This document shows positions 16,511 through 24,837 of a DNA stretch of 64,000 bases, piece by piece. The translations under genes were made by a program, and so were the position numbers. A model generated the notes under the pieces. It did not search any database and was not told the DNA's origin. It worked only from the letters and a program-made list of their open reading frames with translations. Source of the stretch: Microbaculum sp051390635 (GTDB taxonomy: Bacteria; Pseudomonadota; Alphaproteobacteria; Rhizobiales; Tepidamorphaceae); assembly GCF_051390635.1 (NCBI RefSeq), contig NZ_JBPODT010000005.1, forward strand, positions 186,001 through 250,000, written 5' to 3'. Position 1 is the first letter of the stretch. Each line of letters begins with the position of its first letter.

Positions 16511-17379
16511 CACTGCTGCTCCTCGTCGTAGCGGCGCGCTTCCGCCAGCAATTCCGGCGTTCCGACGATCCGGTTGATCCCTTCGAAATCGACCATGTTG
16601 TCGCGGAACGGCTCGTTGCTGCCATGGGCGACGAGGCTCGAATAGTAGCCCTCGAGCGTCGCCGCGATCGCGCGCACCGCCCCGCCCGGGAAGATGACGA
16701 GCGCGAAGCCGAGTGCCTCCAGATCGGCCGCCGTCATCGCCGGCGTCTTGCCGCCCTCGACCATGTTGGCCATCAGCGGCGTCCGGTCACCGAGCCCGGC
16801 GACGATTTCGGTCATGTCCTCGACGCTCTTCGGCGCCTCGACGAAAAGCACGTCGGCGCCCGCTTCCGCGTAGGCCGCGGCGCGGTCTATGCCCGCCGAA
16901 AGCCCGTCCACGGCCACCGCGTCAGTGCGGGCGATGATCAGCGTGTCCTCGCCCGCGCGGGCGTCGAGGGCGGCCTTGATCTTGCCGACCATCTCGCCGA
17001 CTGACACCAGGGTCTTGCCGTCGAGATGGCCGCAGCGCTTCGGCAGGGTCTGGTCTTCGAGCTGTATCGCGCTCGCACCGACCCGCTCGAACTGGCGCAC
17101 GGTCCGCTTGACGTTTATGGCGTTGCCGAAACCGGTATCGGCGTCGACGACGATCGGGGTCGCGATCCGGTCGCGGATGGCCGCGATCGTGTCGGCGACC
17201 TCGCTCATCGACACGAGGCCGACATCGGGGCGGCCGAAGCGCGTATAGGCGATGCTGGCGCCGGACAAATAGACGGCTTCCGCCCCCGCCCGCTCCGCCA
17301 CGAGGCCCGACAGGCCGTCGTAGATGCCGGGTGCGACAAGGATCTTGCCGTTGCCGAGGCGCGTCTTGAGACGCGTCAT
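16510..17379 (-). CDS. isocitrate lyase/PEP mutase family lyase (module A)
   Basis: A 289-aa (beta/alpha)8 enzyme of the isocitrate lyase superfamily. It has the Mg-binding VVDADTGFGN (D79, D81), IQLEDQ and the flexible-loop signature KRCGH (C116), the form typical of true 2-methylisocitrate or 2,3-dimethylmalate lyases, unlike phosphonate mutases. Such enzymes split a 2-hydroxy acid into an oxoacid plus a carboxylate. The leuC/leuD-type hydratase genes directly upstream, with a 4-nt overlap, would make that 2-hydroxy acid, giving a hydrate-then-cleave pair. A paralogue lies at 32562-33494. The exact substrate is unassigned. Confidence 0.88.
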   Translation of the reverse strand: MTRLKTRLGNGKILVAPGIYDGLSGLVAERAGAEAVYLSGASIAYTRFGRPDVGLVSMSEVADTIAAIRDRIATPIVVDADTGFGNAINVKRTVRQFERVGASAIQLEDQTLPKRCGHLDGKTLVSVGEMVGKIKAALDARAGEDTLIIARTDAVAVDGLSAGIDRAAAYAEAGADVLFVEAPKSVEDMTEIVAGLGDRTPLMANMVEGGKTPAMTAADLEALGFALVIFPGGAVRAIAATLEGYYSSLVAHGSNEPFRDNMVDFEGINRIVGTPELLAEARRYDEEQQ

Positions 17380-17900
17380 ACGCGGGACTCCTTCTGTGCA
17401 CGTTTGTTCGCCCTGGTCTTGGCGAACCGCTTTTCGAGGTGCGGCACGAGGCCGCCGTCATTGATGAGCTCGAGCAGGAACGCCGGCAGCGGATCGAGAT
17501 CGATGGTGATCCCCCCCGTCTCGTTGACGAGACGGGCGCCCGCGACGTCGAGCGTCACCGCGTCGCCGGCGGCGATCCGGTCGCCCACATCTGCCGTGAA
17601 CACCGGCAAACCGACATTGATCGCGTTGCGGTGGAAGATTCCGGCGAAGGACCGCGCGACGACCCCGGCGACACCGAGCGCCTTCAACGCCTGCGCCGCC
17701 TGCTCGCGCGACGAGCCCATGCCGAAGTTCCGGCCCGCGACGATCACGTCGCCCGGCCCGACAGTGCTCGCGAACGCAGGGTCGACGGCTTCGAGGCAAT
17801 GGGCGGCGAGCGTCTCGATCGGCGCGGCCATGTACTGTCCCGGCGCAAGCTGGTCGGTATCGATGTCGTCGCCATAGACGAAAGCGCGTCCCGTCGTCAT
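17376..17900 (-). CDS. aconitase-family hydratase small subunit (LeuD-like)
   Basis: A 174-aa swivel domain. It starts with GRAFVYGDDIDTDQLAPGQY, the LeuD/aconitase domain 4 opening, and holds the substrate-binding loop GRNFGMGSSREQAAQALKAL. Small subunits close over the large-subunit Fe-S site and set substrate choice. ATG 17900 overlaps the large-subunit stop by 4 nt, and the stop overlaps the lyase start by 4 nt. Leucine biosynthesis is unlikely, because the neighbours are catabolic and no leuA or leuB is near. 2,3-Dimethylmalate dehydratase, maleate hydratase and citraconate hydratase are built the same way. Confidence 0.9.
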   Translation of the reverse strand: MTTGRAFVYGDDIDTDQLAPGQYMAAPIETLAAHCLEAVDPAFASTVGPGDVIVAGRNFGMGSSREQAAQALKALGVAGVVARSFAGIFHRNAINVGLPVFTADVGDRIAAGDAVTLDVAGARLVNETGGITIDLDPLPAFLLELINDGGLVPHLEKRFAKTRANKRAQKESRV

Positions 17901-19174
17901 GCCGGACCTCCCTCGGCGAGCATCGGCCGCGGATCGGCGATACGCCCGGCGACGGCCGAGGCGGCGACGGTGAACGGCGAGGCGAGATAGACCCGAGACG
18001 ACGCCGCGCCCATGCGGCCCTTGAAGTTGCGGGCGGTCGAGGAGATGCAGGTGATGTCCTCGCCGAGCCGTGCATTGCCGTAGCCGGCGCAGATGCCGCA
18101 CGCGTTCGGCAGGACCTTAGCGCCGGCCGCCTCGAACACCGCCATGATGCCGTCCGCGGCGGCACGCTCCTGGTCACGCCGGGAGGCGGGCGCGACGAGC
18201 AACTGTACGCCTGAGGCGACCTTGCGTCTGCGCAGGATCCGCGCCGCCCGTTCCAGGTCCACGTATTTCGCGCCGGTGCAGGCGCCGATATAGGCGACAT
18301 CGACCGGGGTGTCGGGATAGGCGTCGACATCGGCGGCGTTCGCCGGCGAGTGCGGCGCCGCGACCTGCGGCTGAAGCGCCGCCGCATCGAAGACGTGGTG
18401 CTCGGCGACCGTTGCGCCCGCGTCGCCTTGCCAGTCCGTGATATCGCCGGGTTCACCGCCGGCACCTCGAACATACCCGGCGGTCGTCGCGTCGGGCGCG
18501 ATCAGACCGGTCTGCCCGCCGAGCTCGGCGGCCATGTTCGACAGCGTCATGCGCTCCTGCATGTCGAGGCTTTCGATCGCCTCGCCGGTATATTGCACGG
18601 CCTGGTAGCGGCCGCCGTCCATGCCGAGCCGGCCGCACAGGGCAAGCATGATGTCCTTGGCCGTGACGCCGTCGCCGAGCCGTCCGCGCCACTCGATCAG
18701 GATCGTCTCGGGGACCCGGATCCAGATCTCGCCGGTCGCCAGAACGCCCGCCATCTCGGTCGCGCCGACGCCGAACATGTAGGCGCCGAAGGCTCCCCCG
18801 GTCGGGGAATGGCTGTCGCCGCCGACGACGAACATGCCCGGTCTCAGGTGGCCGCGCTCCGGCAGCACCACGTGGCAGATCCCCTCGCCGTCATAGAAGG
18901 CAACCTGCTTCTCCGCCGCCCAGCGGCGCGTCAGGTCCAGGATCTCGCGACCGGCCTCGTCGTCTCCCGGCACGAAGTGATCGGAGATCAGCACCACCTT
19001 CGAGCGGTCGAACAACCCGACGCCGAGCCGCTTCAGGATCGGCTCGACCCGACGCGGACCGCCCGAATCGTGGATCATCGCGAGGTCCACCCGAGCGGTT
19101 ACGATCTCTCCGGGGCTTACGGCGGAGCGGCCCGATGCGCGGGCGATGATCTTTTCGGCGAGCGTCATCGGCAT
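17897..19174 (-). CDS. aconitase-family hydratase large subunit (LeuC-like)
   Basis: A 425-aa catalytic subunit. The three cluster ligands are visible as C299 (YIGACTGAK), C359 and C362 (NACGICAGYG), so a [4Fe-4S] centre is expected. DHFVPGDDE (about 65-73) and VVGGDSHSPTGGAFGAYMFG are standard family motifs. It adds or removes water across a dicarboxylate C=C bond together with the small subunit. The last liv gene ends 3 nt before the start; ATG 19168 is an alternative start two codons in. The natural substrate is unknown; its place between importer and lyase suggests the first or second catabolic step. Confidence 0.9.
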   Translation of the reverse strand: MPMTLAEKIIARASGRSAVSPGEIVTARVDLAMIHDSGGPRRVEPILKRLGVGLFDRSKVVLISDHFVPGDDEAGREILDLTRRWAAEKQVAFYDGEGICHVVLPERGHLRPGMFVVGGDSHSPTGGAFGAYMFGVGATEMAGVLATGEIWIRVPETILIEWRGRLGDGVTAKDIMLALCGRLGMDGGRYQAVQYTGEAIESLDMQERMTLSNMAAELGGQTGLIAPDATTAGYVRGAGGEPGDITDWQGDAGATVAEHHVFDAAALQPQVAAPHSPANAADVDAYPDTPVDVAYIGACTGAKYVDLERAARILRRRKVASGVQLLVAPASRRDQERAAADGIMAVFEAAGAKVLPNACGICAGYGNARLGEDITCISSTARNFKGRMGAASSRVYLASPFTVAASAVAGRIADPRPMLAEGGPA

Positions 19175-19177
19175 GGT

Positions 19178-19879
19178 TCAGATTCCCAGATACGACCGCT
19201 GCAGCTGCGGGTCGCGCATGAGTTCGTCGGCCGGGCCGGACAGACCGATGGCGCCGTTCTCCATGACGAAGGCTCGCGTCGCGATTTCCAGCGACTGGCG
19301 CACGTTCTGCTCGACCAGCAGGATCGTCAGGCCCTCCTCGTTCAGTTTGCCGATCAGCGCGAACATCTCTTCCACCAGCATCGGCGACAGGCCGAGCGAC
19401 GGCTCGTCGAGAACGAGCAGTCTCGGCTCCGACATCATGCCGCGTCCGATGGCGAGCATCTGCTGTTCGCCGCCAGACAGCGTGCCCGCCTTCTGCGCCA
19501 TGCGCTCCTGCAGGCGCGGGAAGATCGTTAGGACGCGCTCGATATTGTGGCTGCGCCGTTCGCGGCCGCGACGGTAGCCGCCGAGTTCGAGGTTTTCCTT
19601 GACGGACAGGTTGGGAAAGACATGGCGCCCCTCCGGAACCTGGACAAGCCCGGCCTTGACGATTGTTGCCGGATCGGACCCGGCGATGTCGGCGCCGTCG
19701 AAGCGGATCCGTCCGGCCGACGGGCGAATGAGGCCGGACAGCACGGCGTTGAAGGTGGTCTTGCCGGCGCCGTTCGATCCCAAAAGGGCGACGATCTCGG
19801 AATTCGCGATCTCCAGGTCGATGCCGCGCAGGATCTCGGTCTCACCATAGCCGGCGTGCAGCCCCGCAACCTCAAGCAT
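19178..19879 (-). CDS. livF: branched-chain-type ABC transporter ATPase (LivF-like)
   Basis: A 233-aa ABC ATPase on the cytoplasmic face. Walker A is LLGSNGAGKTT, the signature is LSGGEQQMLAIGRG, Walker B is LLVLDEPSLGLSP, and the switch His has been replaced by Gln in LLVEQNVRQ, as is normal for LivF. It is one of two ATPases in the importer formed with livG, livM, livH and livJ. The start overlaps livG by 8 nt. These HAAT-family importers carry amino acids, but also amides, urea and aromatic or small carboxylic acids; here the cargo is probably the substrate of module A. Confidence 0.95.
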   Translation of the reverse strand: MLEVAGLHAGYGETEILRGIDLEIANSEIVALLGSNGAGKTTFNAVLSGLIRPSAGRIRFDGADIAGSDPATIVKAGLVQVPEGRHVFPNLSVKENLELGGYRRGRERRSHNIERVLTIFPRLQERMAQKAGTLSGGEQQMLAIGRGMMSEPRLLVLDEPSLGLSPMLVEEMFALIGKLNEEGLTILLVEQNVRQSLEIATRAFVMENGAIGLSGPADELMRDPQLQRSYLGI

Positions 19880-20618
19880 GGCCGGCCCCCTCGGCGATCC
19901 GGGTCGCCATGCCGTGCCCGAGATAGGCTTCGATGACCGCCGGGTCCCTGGCTATCTCGGCCGGCGGCCCATTGGCGATGATCTCGCCCTGGTTGAGCAC
20001 CCATGTGTGCTCCGAGAGGCTCATCACCGCCTGCATGACGTGCTCGATCAGCACGATGGTGACGCCACTGTCGCGAATCCGCGTGATGATCGGGATGACA
20101 TCGCGCACCTCGGTCGGATTGAGGCCGGCCATCACCTCGTCGAGCAGGATCAGTTTCGGATCGGTCGCCAGCGCCTTGGCGACCTCGAGCCGCTTGCGCC
20201 CGGCCACCGTCAGCGACGCGGCGTCCTGATCGAGCCGGTCGGCGAGCCCGACCTGGAGCGCCACGTCCTCGGCCTTCGCCAGCGCCTCCCGCCGCGAAGC
20301 GCGGTGCAGATGGGCACCGACGGCGATGTTGTCGCGTACGGTCTGTCCGGCAAAGGGCTGCACGATCTGGAAGGTGCGCACCATGCCGAGCGCGGCGATC
20401 CGTTCCGGCGCCTCGCCGGTGATGTCGGCGCCGTTGAACAGGACGGCGCCCGCATTGGGCTTGTGGAAGCCGGTGATCAGCGCGAACAGCGTCGTCTTGC
20501 CGGCCCCGTTCGGCCCGATCAGCGACACGATCCGACCCTCCTCGACGTCGAGGCTCGCGTCCCGCACCGCCTGAAGCCCACCAAAGGATTTCGACACGCC
20601 TTGGACCGACAGGATCAT
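19872..20618 (-). CDS. livG: branched-chain-type ABC transporter ATPase (LivG-like)
   Basis: A 248-aa ABC ATPase. Walker A is LIGPNGAGKTTLFALITGF, Walker B is KLILLDEVMAGLNP, the switch is VLIEHVMQAVM and the C-terminus has the LivG-type AVIEAYLG. The signature region reads LTVAGRKRLEVAKALA, the divergent form often found in LivG. The start is placed at ATG 20618, which overlaps the livM stop (ATGA); the open frame extends further upstream but only as antisense-like sequence inside livM. Confidence 0.95.
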   Translation of the reverse strand: MILSVQGVSKSFGGLQAVRDASLDVEEGRIVSLIGPNGAGKTTLFALITGFHKPNAGAVLFNGADITGEAPERIAALGMVRTFQIVQPFAGQTVRDNIAVGAHLHRASRREALAKAEDVALQVGLADRLDQDAASLTVAGRKRLEVAKALATDPKLILLDEVMAGLNPTEVRDVIPIITRIRDSGVTIVLIEHVMQAVMSLSEHTWVLNQGEIIANGPPAEIARDPAVIEAYLGHGMATRIAEGAGHA

Positions 20619-21577
20619 GCCGCCCTCGCACGCAGGAGCCTGCGGACGGAGATGCGGCCGAGACCGGCAAGGCCGCGCGGCAGGAACATGACGATGAAGA
20701 CCAGAAGCGCACCGTAGATGACGAGCGAGATACCCGGCGCGTCGCCGACGACGTCGCGGGTGATCTCCGACAGCGCGTGCAGGACGACGGCGCCGAGCAG
20801 GGGCCCGAACAGCGTTCCCAGCCCGCCGACGATCGGCACCAGCAGGGACTCGACCGAGATGGCGGGGCCGTAGGCGATGCTTGGATCGAGATAGAGGAAG
20901 TACTGGGCGTAGAACACGCCCGCGAGGCCGGAGAAGCACCCCGACAGGACGATGCCGCCGAGCTTGACGCGCAGCGCCGCGACGCCGAGCGCGCGCGCCG
21001 CGTCCTCGTTGTCGCGCACCGCCATCAGCCGCGCCCCGAAGCGCGAATTGCCGAGCCACCACGTCGCCAGGAACGCGGCCAGCGTCATCGCCCAAATCAT
21101 CCAGTAGTAGCCGCTCTTTTCGGTGAACTGCAGGCTGGCGATACCGGGATCGAGCGGGATCAGGATGCCGACGCCGGCGCCGGTGAACGGCACGGTGTTG
21201 GACAGGATCCGCAGCACCTCGGCGAACGCGAGCGTGACGAGCGCGAAATAGGAACCGCGCAGACCGTAGCGGAAACTGACCGCGCCGACGAAGGCCGCGA
21301 CCAGACCGGCCAGGACCATTCCCGCGACGAGCCCGATCCACGGGTTCACACCGAGCTGCACCTGCAGCACCGCCACCGTATAGGCGCCTGTTCCGAAGAA
21401 CGCCGCATGGCCGAACGAGAACTGGCCGCCATAGCCGCCGAGAATGTTCCAGGCCTGGCCAAGCAGCGCGGCGTACAGCACCATGATCAGGCTGTTGAGC
21501 CAGACGTCGGAGCCGATGAAGTACGGCGCCACGCCGAGGCCGGCGAAGACGACAACGAGGGCGGCAAGGTTTCTCAT
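20615..21577 (-). CDS. livM: branched-chain-type ABC transporter permease (LivM-like)
   Basis: A 320-aa permease with about ten hydrophobic helices. The typical GQAWNILGGYGGQFSFGHAA near residue 40 and the cytoplasmic EAA-like segment AVRDNEDAARALGVAALRVK are visible, as is GGLGTLFGPLLGA near the end. It pairs with LivH to form the channel. Start ATG 21577 is 5 nt after livH; the stop overlaps livG. Confidence 0.94.
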   Translation of the reverse strand: MRNLAALVVVFAGLGVAPYFIGSDVWLNSLIMVLYAALLGQAWNILGGYGGQFSFGHAAFFGTGAYTVAVLQVQLGVNPWIGLVAGMVLAGLVAAFVGAVSFRYGLRGSYFALVTLAFAEVLRILSNTVPFTGAGVGILIPLDPGIASLQFTEKSGYYWMIWAMTLAAFLATWWLGNSRFGARLMAVRDNEDAARALGVAALRVKLGGIVLSGCFSGLAGVFYAQYFLYLDPSIAYGPAISVESLLVPIVGGLGTLFGPLLGAVVLHALSEITRDVVGDAPGISLVIYGALLVFIVMFLPRGLAGLGRISVRRLLRARAA

Positions 21578-21582
21578 TCAGC

Positions 21583-22455
21583 TCACACCTTGTGCCCGAG
21601 CAGCCCGGTTGGGCGGAACAGCAGGATCAGGATGAAGATGGCGAAGATGCCGATCTGGCCGAGGCTTTCGCCGAGGAACAGACCACCAAGCGATTCCACC
21701 ACTCCGATGATGAGCCCGCCGATCAGCGCGCCGACGAACGAGCCCATGCCGCCGAGCACGACGATGGTGAAGGCGATCAGCACGAACCCGTGGCCGACCT
21801 GCGGCGTGACGTAGTAGCTGGGCATCAGCAGACAGGCGGCGATGCCGAGGCAGGCGATGCCGATGCCGAAGCTCATGGCGAAGACATGGTCGACGTCGAT
21901 GCCGACGAGGCGGGCGCCCTTGCGCTCCTTCGCCACCGCGCGGATCGCCTTGCCGAGATCCGTGCGCGTCATCAGACCCCAGAGCGCGGCGGCCGTCACC
22001 AGCGCGCCGAAGAACGCGATGACCTTCGGCAACGGCAGGAAAGCGCCGAGGAACTCGATCGTCTCGAAGGACCAGGGCGTGTCGACGATACGGGTGTCTG
22101 AGCGGAACAGGTAGAGCGCCAGGTTCTCGATGACGATCGACAGGCCGAGCGTCACCAGCAGGATGTTCTCGTCGCGTTGATGGCTCGCCTTGCCGATGAC
22201 GTAGCGCTGCAGGAGGTAGCCGATCGCGAACATCGCGGCCGGCATGACGATCAACGCCTGATACGGCCCCACCCCGAAGCCGACGGCTAGGAAATAGACG
22301 CCGTACAACGCCACCATCAGCAGGCTGCCATGCGCGAAATTGATGATGTGCAGCACGCCGTAGATCAGCGTGAGTCCGAGCGCCACGAGCGCGTACAGGG
22401 CGCCGGTGGTGATGCCGTTCAGAAGCGACGGCAGGAGGATCGAGAACTCGCTCAT
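21583..22455 (-). CDS. livH: branched-chain-type ABC transporter permease (LivH-like)
   Basis: A 290-aa permease with about eight membrane helices. Signature segments are LNGITTGALYALVALGLTLI, YGVLHIINFAHGSLLM, KAIRAVAKERKGARLVGID (ATPase contact) and VVLGGMGSFVGALIGGLIIG. It is separated from livJ by 110 nt that hold a stem-loop, so livJ can be made in excess of the membrane parts, as is common for such systems. Confidence 0.94.
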   Translation of the reverse strand: MSEFSILLPSLLNGITTGALYALVALGLTLIYGVLHIINFAHGSLLMVALYGVYFLAVGFGVGPYQALIVMPAAMFAIGYLLQRYVIGKASHQRDENILLVTLGLSIVIENLALYLFRSDTRIVDTPWSFETIEFLGAFLPLPKVIAFFGALVTAAALWGLMTRTDLGKAIRAVAKERKGARLVGIDVDHVFAMSFGIGIACLGIAACLLMPSYYVTPQVGHGFVLIAFTIVVLGGMGSFVGALIGGLIIGVVESLGGLFLGESLGQIGIFAIFILILLFRPTGLLGHKV

Positions 22456-22514
22456 TGGCTACTTCGAGTACAGCGGCATCGAGAACAGCGGCGGAGAAGA
22501 CCGGCGGCTAAGAA

Positions 22515-22542
22515 GACTGGCGGGCAACCGTGCCCGCCAGTC
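22515..22542 (-). terminator. intercistronic stem-loop between livJ and livH
   Basis: A perfect 12-bp inverted repeat (arm GACTGGCGGGCA) with a 4-nt loop, followed on the minus strand by TTCTTAG. It is probably a partial terminator or 3' stabiliser that raises binding-protein levels over the permeases. Confidence 0.65.
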
Positions 22543-22565
22543 GATGTGCGCGATGATCGGCCCCC

Positions 22566-23801
22566 TTACGCCGGCATCGGGAAGACGGGGGCGGCCGAGG
22601 CGAACTCCTCCGGGAAGATCACCTGGATATCGCCGTCGAGCACCTGCGTGTTGACCGGCTGCCCGCCCTCGTTCTGGCCGCCGACGATCTTGGTCGGGCC
22701 GTAGGGCATGCCATGCTTGTCCCAGGTCGAGTTGCCGAGCGCGGCGATCACCGCGTCCTTGTCGGTCGAACCCGCCCGGTCGATGGCATCGGCCAGGAAC
22801 GCGACGGCGTTGTAGGCCAGGAACACCTCGTAGGTGTAGATCAGCCCCTTCGCCTCCGCGGCCGACTTGCGCTGCAGCGCGATGTCCGACTTCGGGTTGA
22901 ACCAGTGATTGCAGTCCATGATGTACTGGGCCGCTTCCGGGAACTCGTTGACGAACTTGTAGCTGGATGCAGCGCCGCCCAGCACCGAGTAGATGCCCTT
23001 CGGCTGCACCTTCTGCTGACGCATCGTACGGGCGAGAAGAACGTACTCGTTGTAATAGTTGGCCGGGATCACGAGGTCCGGGTTCTTCGCCTTGATCTGC
23101 AGCGCGATGTTGGTGAAGTCGCGCGTCGGATTGGCGTGCTTGATCACCTCGACGACCTCGATGCCGATACCCGGCAGCTCCTTCTGCAGGAGCCCGGCGG
23201 AACCCGTTCCGAACAGCGATTCCTCGTGGATGATCATCGCGGTCTTGGCGGGCGAGCCGGCCGCCTTGTTGATCTTGTCGAGATTTTCGACCGCGAACTT
23301 GGCGATCACGCCGTAGCCGGGACTGAACCGGAAGGTATTGGGCAGCCCGCGCTTGATGATCTCGTCGGACACGCCGACGTCGACGACATGCGGCGTATTG
23401 CTTTTCGCCGCTTCCTGGCTGGTCGCCAGCGAGATCGCCGAGGAATAGCCGGCGACGATGCCGTCGATGCCGGCTTCGGCCATCTTCGCCACTTCGGCCG
23501 CTCCGATATCCGGCTTGCCCTGGCTGTCGGCCAGCACCGCTTCCAGCTTGGCGCCGCCCATCGACTTGATGCCGCCGGCGGCATTGATGTCCTCGATCGC
23601 CATCAGGGCGCCCTCGCGGCACTGGGTGCCCGAGAAGGCGATGAAGCCACTCACCGGATGGATCAGTCCGATCTTCACATTCGCCGGCTGCGCGCGGAGC
23701 ACGGCCGGGAAACCACCCACACCCGCCACCATCGCCGTCGCGCCGGCAGCCGCCATGAAATCGCGTTTGCTCAGTCCGCTGGTCTTGCGTTTGTCAGCCA
23801 T
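22566..23801 (-). CDS. livJ: ABC transporter periplasmic substrate-binding protein (LivJ-like)
   Basis: A 411-aa exported protein of the Peripla_BP_6 family. The N-terminus SKRDFMAAAGATAMVAGVGG resembles a Tat signal with KR in place of RR, and cleavage is likely near LRAQPA. KIGLIHPVSGFIAFSGTQCR then opens lobe 1. Lobe 2 contains NYYNEYVLLARTM and EVFLAYNAV. The start at ATG 23801 has GGGAG upstream; GTG 23813 is too close to it. It overlaps the gntR stop by 8 nt. The ligand is not predictable from sequence, but the operon suggests a cyclic amide or polycarboxylate. Confidence 0.93.
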   Translation of the reverse strand: MADKRKTSGLSKRDFMAAAGATAMVAGVGGFPAVLRAQPANVKIGLIHPVSGFIAFSGTQCREGALMAIEDINAAGGIKSMGGAKLEAVLADSQGKPDIGAAEVAKMAEAGIDGIVAGYSSAISLATSQEAAKSNTPHVVDVGVSDEIIKRGLPNTFRFSPGYGVIAKFAVENLDKINKAAGSPAKTAMIIHEESLFGTGSAGLLQKELPGIGIEVVEVIKHANPTRDFTNIALQIKAKNPDLVIPANYYNEYVLLARTMRQQKVQPKGIYSVLGGAASSYKFVNEFPEAAQYIMDCNHWFNPKSDIALQRKSAAEAKGLIYTYEVFLAYNAVAFLADAIDRAGSTDKDAVIAALGNSTWDKHGMPYGPTKIVGGQNEGGQPVNTQVLDGDIQVIFPEEFASAAPVFPMPA

Positions 23802-24699
23802 CGTTTTGTCCACTCCCTTTTGGTTTAGTGCGATACGTTTGCTTGTTATTGACCACGACCTCCGGCGCGGCGGTCGGTTGCGCCGTCCACCGCATGCCTT
23901 CGGCGCGATGAACCCGCTCCAGGTTCATCTCGAAACGATACCGGTCGGGCCGGTACAGAACCCGGATGTACTCGACGGGCCGGTCGCTGGCGTCGAGCAC
24001 CAGGCGGCGAACCTCGAGCAGCGGCGCGCCGGGATCAATTCCGAGCGCCGCGGCCACGGCCGGATCGGCCACCGTGGCGCTGACCGTCTGCCGGGCCGAT
24101 GCCACGCGGATGCCGGCCCGCTCCAGCAGCGTGAGCAGGGCGTAGCGGCTGAGATCCTCGCGCTCGAAGCCGCGACCGATGTCTTCGGGAAGCCAGGTGA
24201 CGAGATACGACATCGTCTCGTCGTCGACGCTGCGCACGCGCACGGAACGCTGCACGAGGTCGCCGGTGGCGATCCTGAGCGCACCGGCCACATCCTCGTT
24301 GGCCGCGACGTAGTCGAACTCCAGGACGCGCGCCTCGGTCGCGATGCCCATCAGCGAGATGTTTTCCAGCCATCCCTCGAAGGAGGCCGTCACCGGCGGC
24401 GCCGGCGGACGGTGCACGACCCGCGTGCCGCGGCCCCGCTCGCGTACGACGAGACCGGCGGCGGCCATCTCGTTCAGCGCCCGCTTCGCCGTGATGCGCG
24501 AGACGCCGAAACTCTCGGCCAGTTCCTGTTCGCCGGGGACAAGTTCGCCGGCGCCGAGCTGGCCCGAATAGATGAGATTCCGCAGGACGACGTAGATCTG
24601 GTGATAGAGCGGAACGCGCGACTCGGGATCGACGGCGCTGGAGGCTCTAAGCCGTGCGCGCGGTGCTTTCGCTTGCCCCGAGACAGACGCCGTTGTCAC
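23794..24699 (-). CDS. GntR family regulator, HutC/UTRA subfamily (module A)
   Basis: A 301-aa regulator. The winged helix (about residues 27-95) is RVPLYHQIYVVLRNLIYSGQ, then LVPGEQELAESFGVSRITAK with recognition helix RITAKRALNEMAAAGLV. The UTRA effector domain (about 105-270) shows LVQRSVRVRS and PLLEVRRLVLDASDRPVEYI. The start is GTG 24699 with GGAG 6 nt upstream. It is the first gene of the 13-gene operon and faces the tautomerase-SnoaL gene; the 24-bp palindrome between them (24761-24784) is its likely operator. UTRA regulators normally repress until a pathway metabolite binds. Confidence 0.92.
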   Translation of the reverse strand: MTTASVSGQAKAPRARLRASSAVDPESRVPLYHQIYVVLRNLIYSGQLGAGELVPGEQELAESFGVSRITAKRALNEMAAAGLVVRERGRGTRVVHRPPAPPVTASFEGWLENISLMGIATEARVLEFDYVAANEDVAGALRIATGDLVQRSVRVRSVDDETMSYLVTWLPEDIGRGFEREDLSRYALLTLLERAGIRVASARQTVSATVADPAVAAALGIDPGAPLLEVRRLVLDASDRPVEYIRVLYRPDRYRFEMNLERVHRAEGMRWTAQPTAAPEVVVNNKQTYRTKPKGSGQNDG

Positions 24700-24760
24700 C
24701 GTTCTCCGCGCTCCCGACTTTCCGCTCTCCAGACGGGTGATGCATCGCCACCCGTTTTCT

Positions 24761-24784
24761 TAATGGTATATAGATATACTATTA
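24761..24784. promoter_or_regulatory. palindromic operator candidate of the HutC-type GntR
   Basis: A 24-bp inverted repeat with arms TAATGGTATATA and GATATACTATTA (10 of 12 positions pair) in the 138-nt divergent gap between gntR and the tautomerase-SnoaL gene. The core GTATA...TATAC matches the usual symmetric GntR/HutC layout. The segment is AT-rich in a GC-rich neighbourhood and probably overlaps -10 elements of both promoters. Confidence 0.7.
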
Positions 24785-24837
24785 GCTCATCGCGCGAGAG
24801 CGCAAGAGGGTACTCACAAGAAACGGAGGGCACGGGA

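Noticed and set aside
17376..19174. LeuCD as the leucine biosynthesis isomerase
   Set aside because: It lies within an import and catabolic operon behind a HutC-type regulator, with no leuA or leuB nearby.
10690..24699. Assignment of module A to nicotinate fermentation through 2,3-dimethylmalate
   Set aside because: Only the LeuCD-like hydratase and the lyase fit. The mutase, isomerase and hydroxymethylglutarate steps are absent, and an aerobic-type gene set surrounds it.
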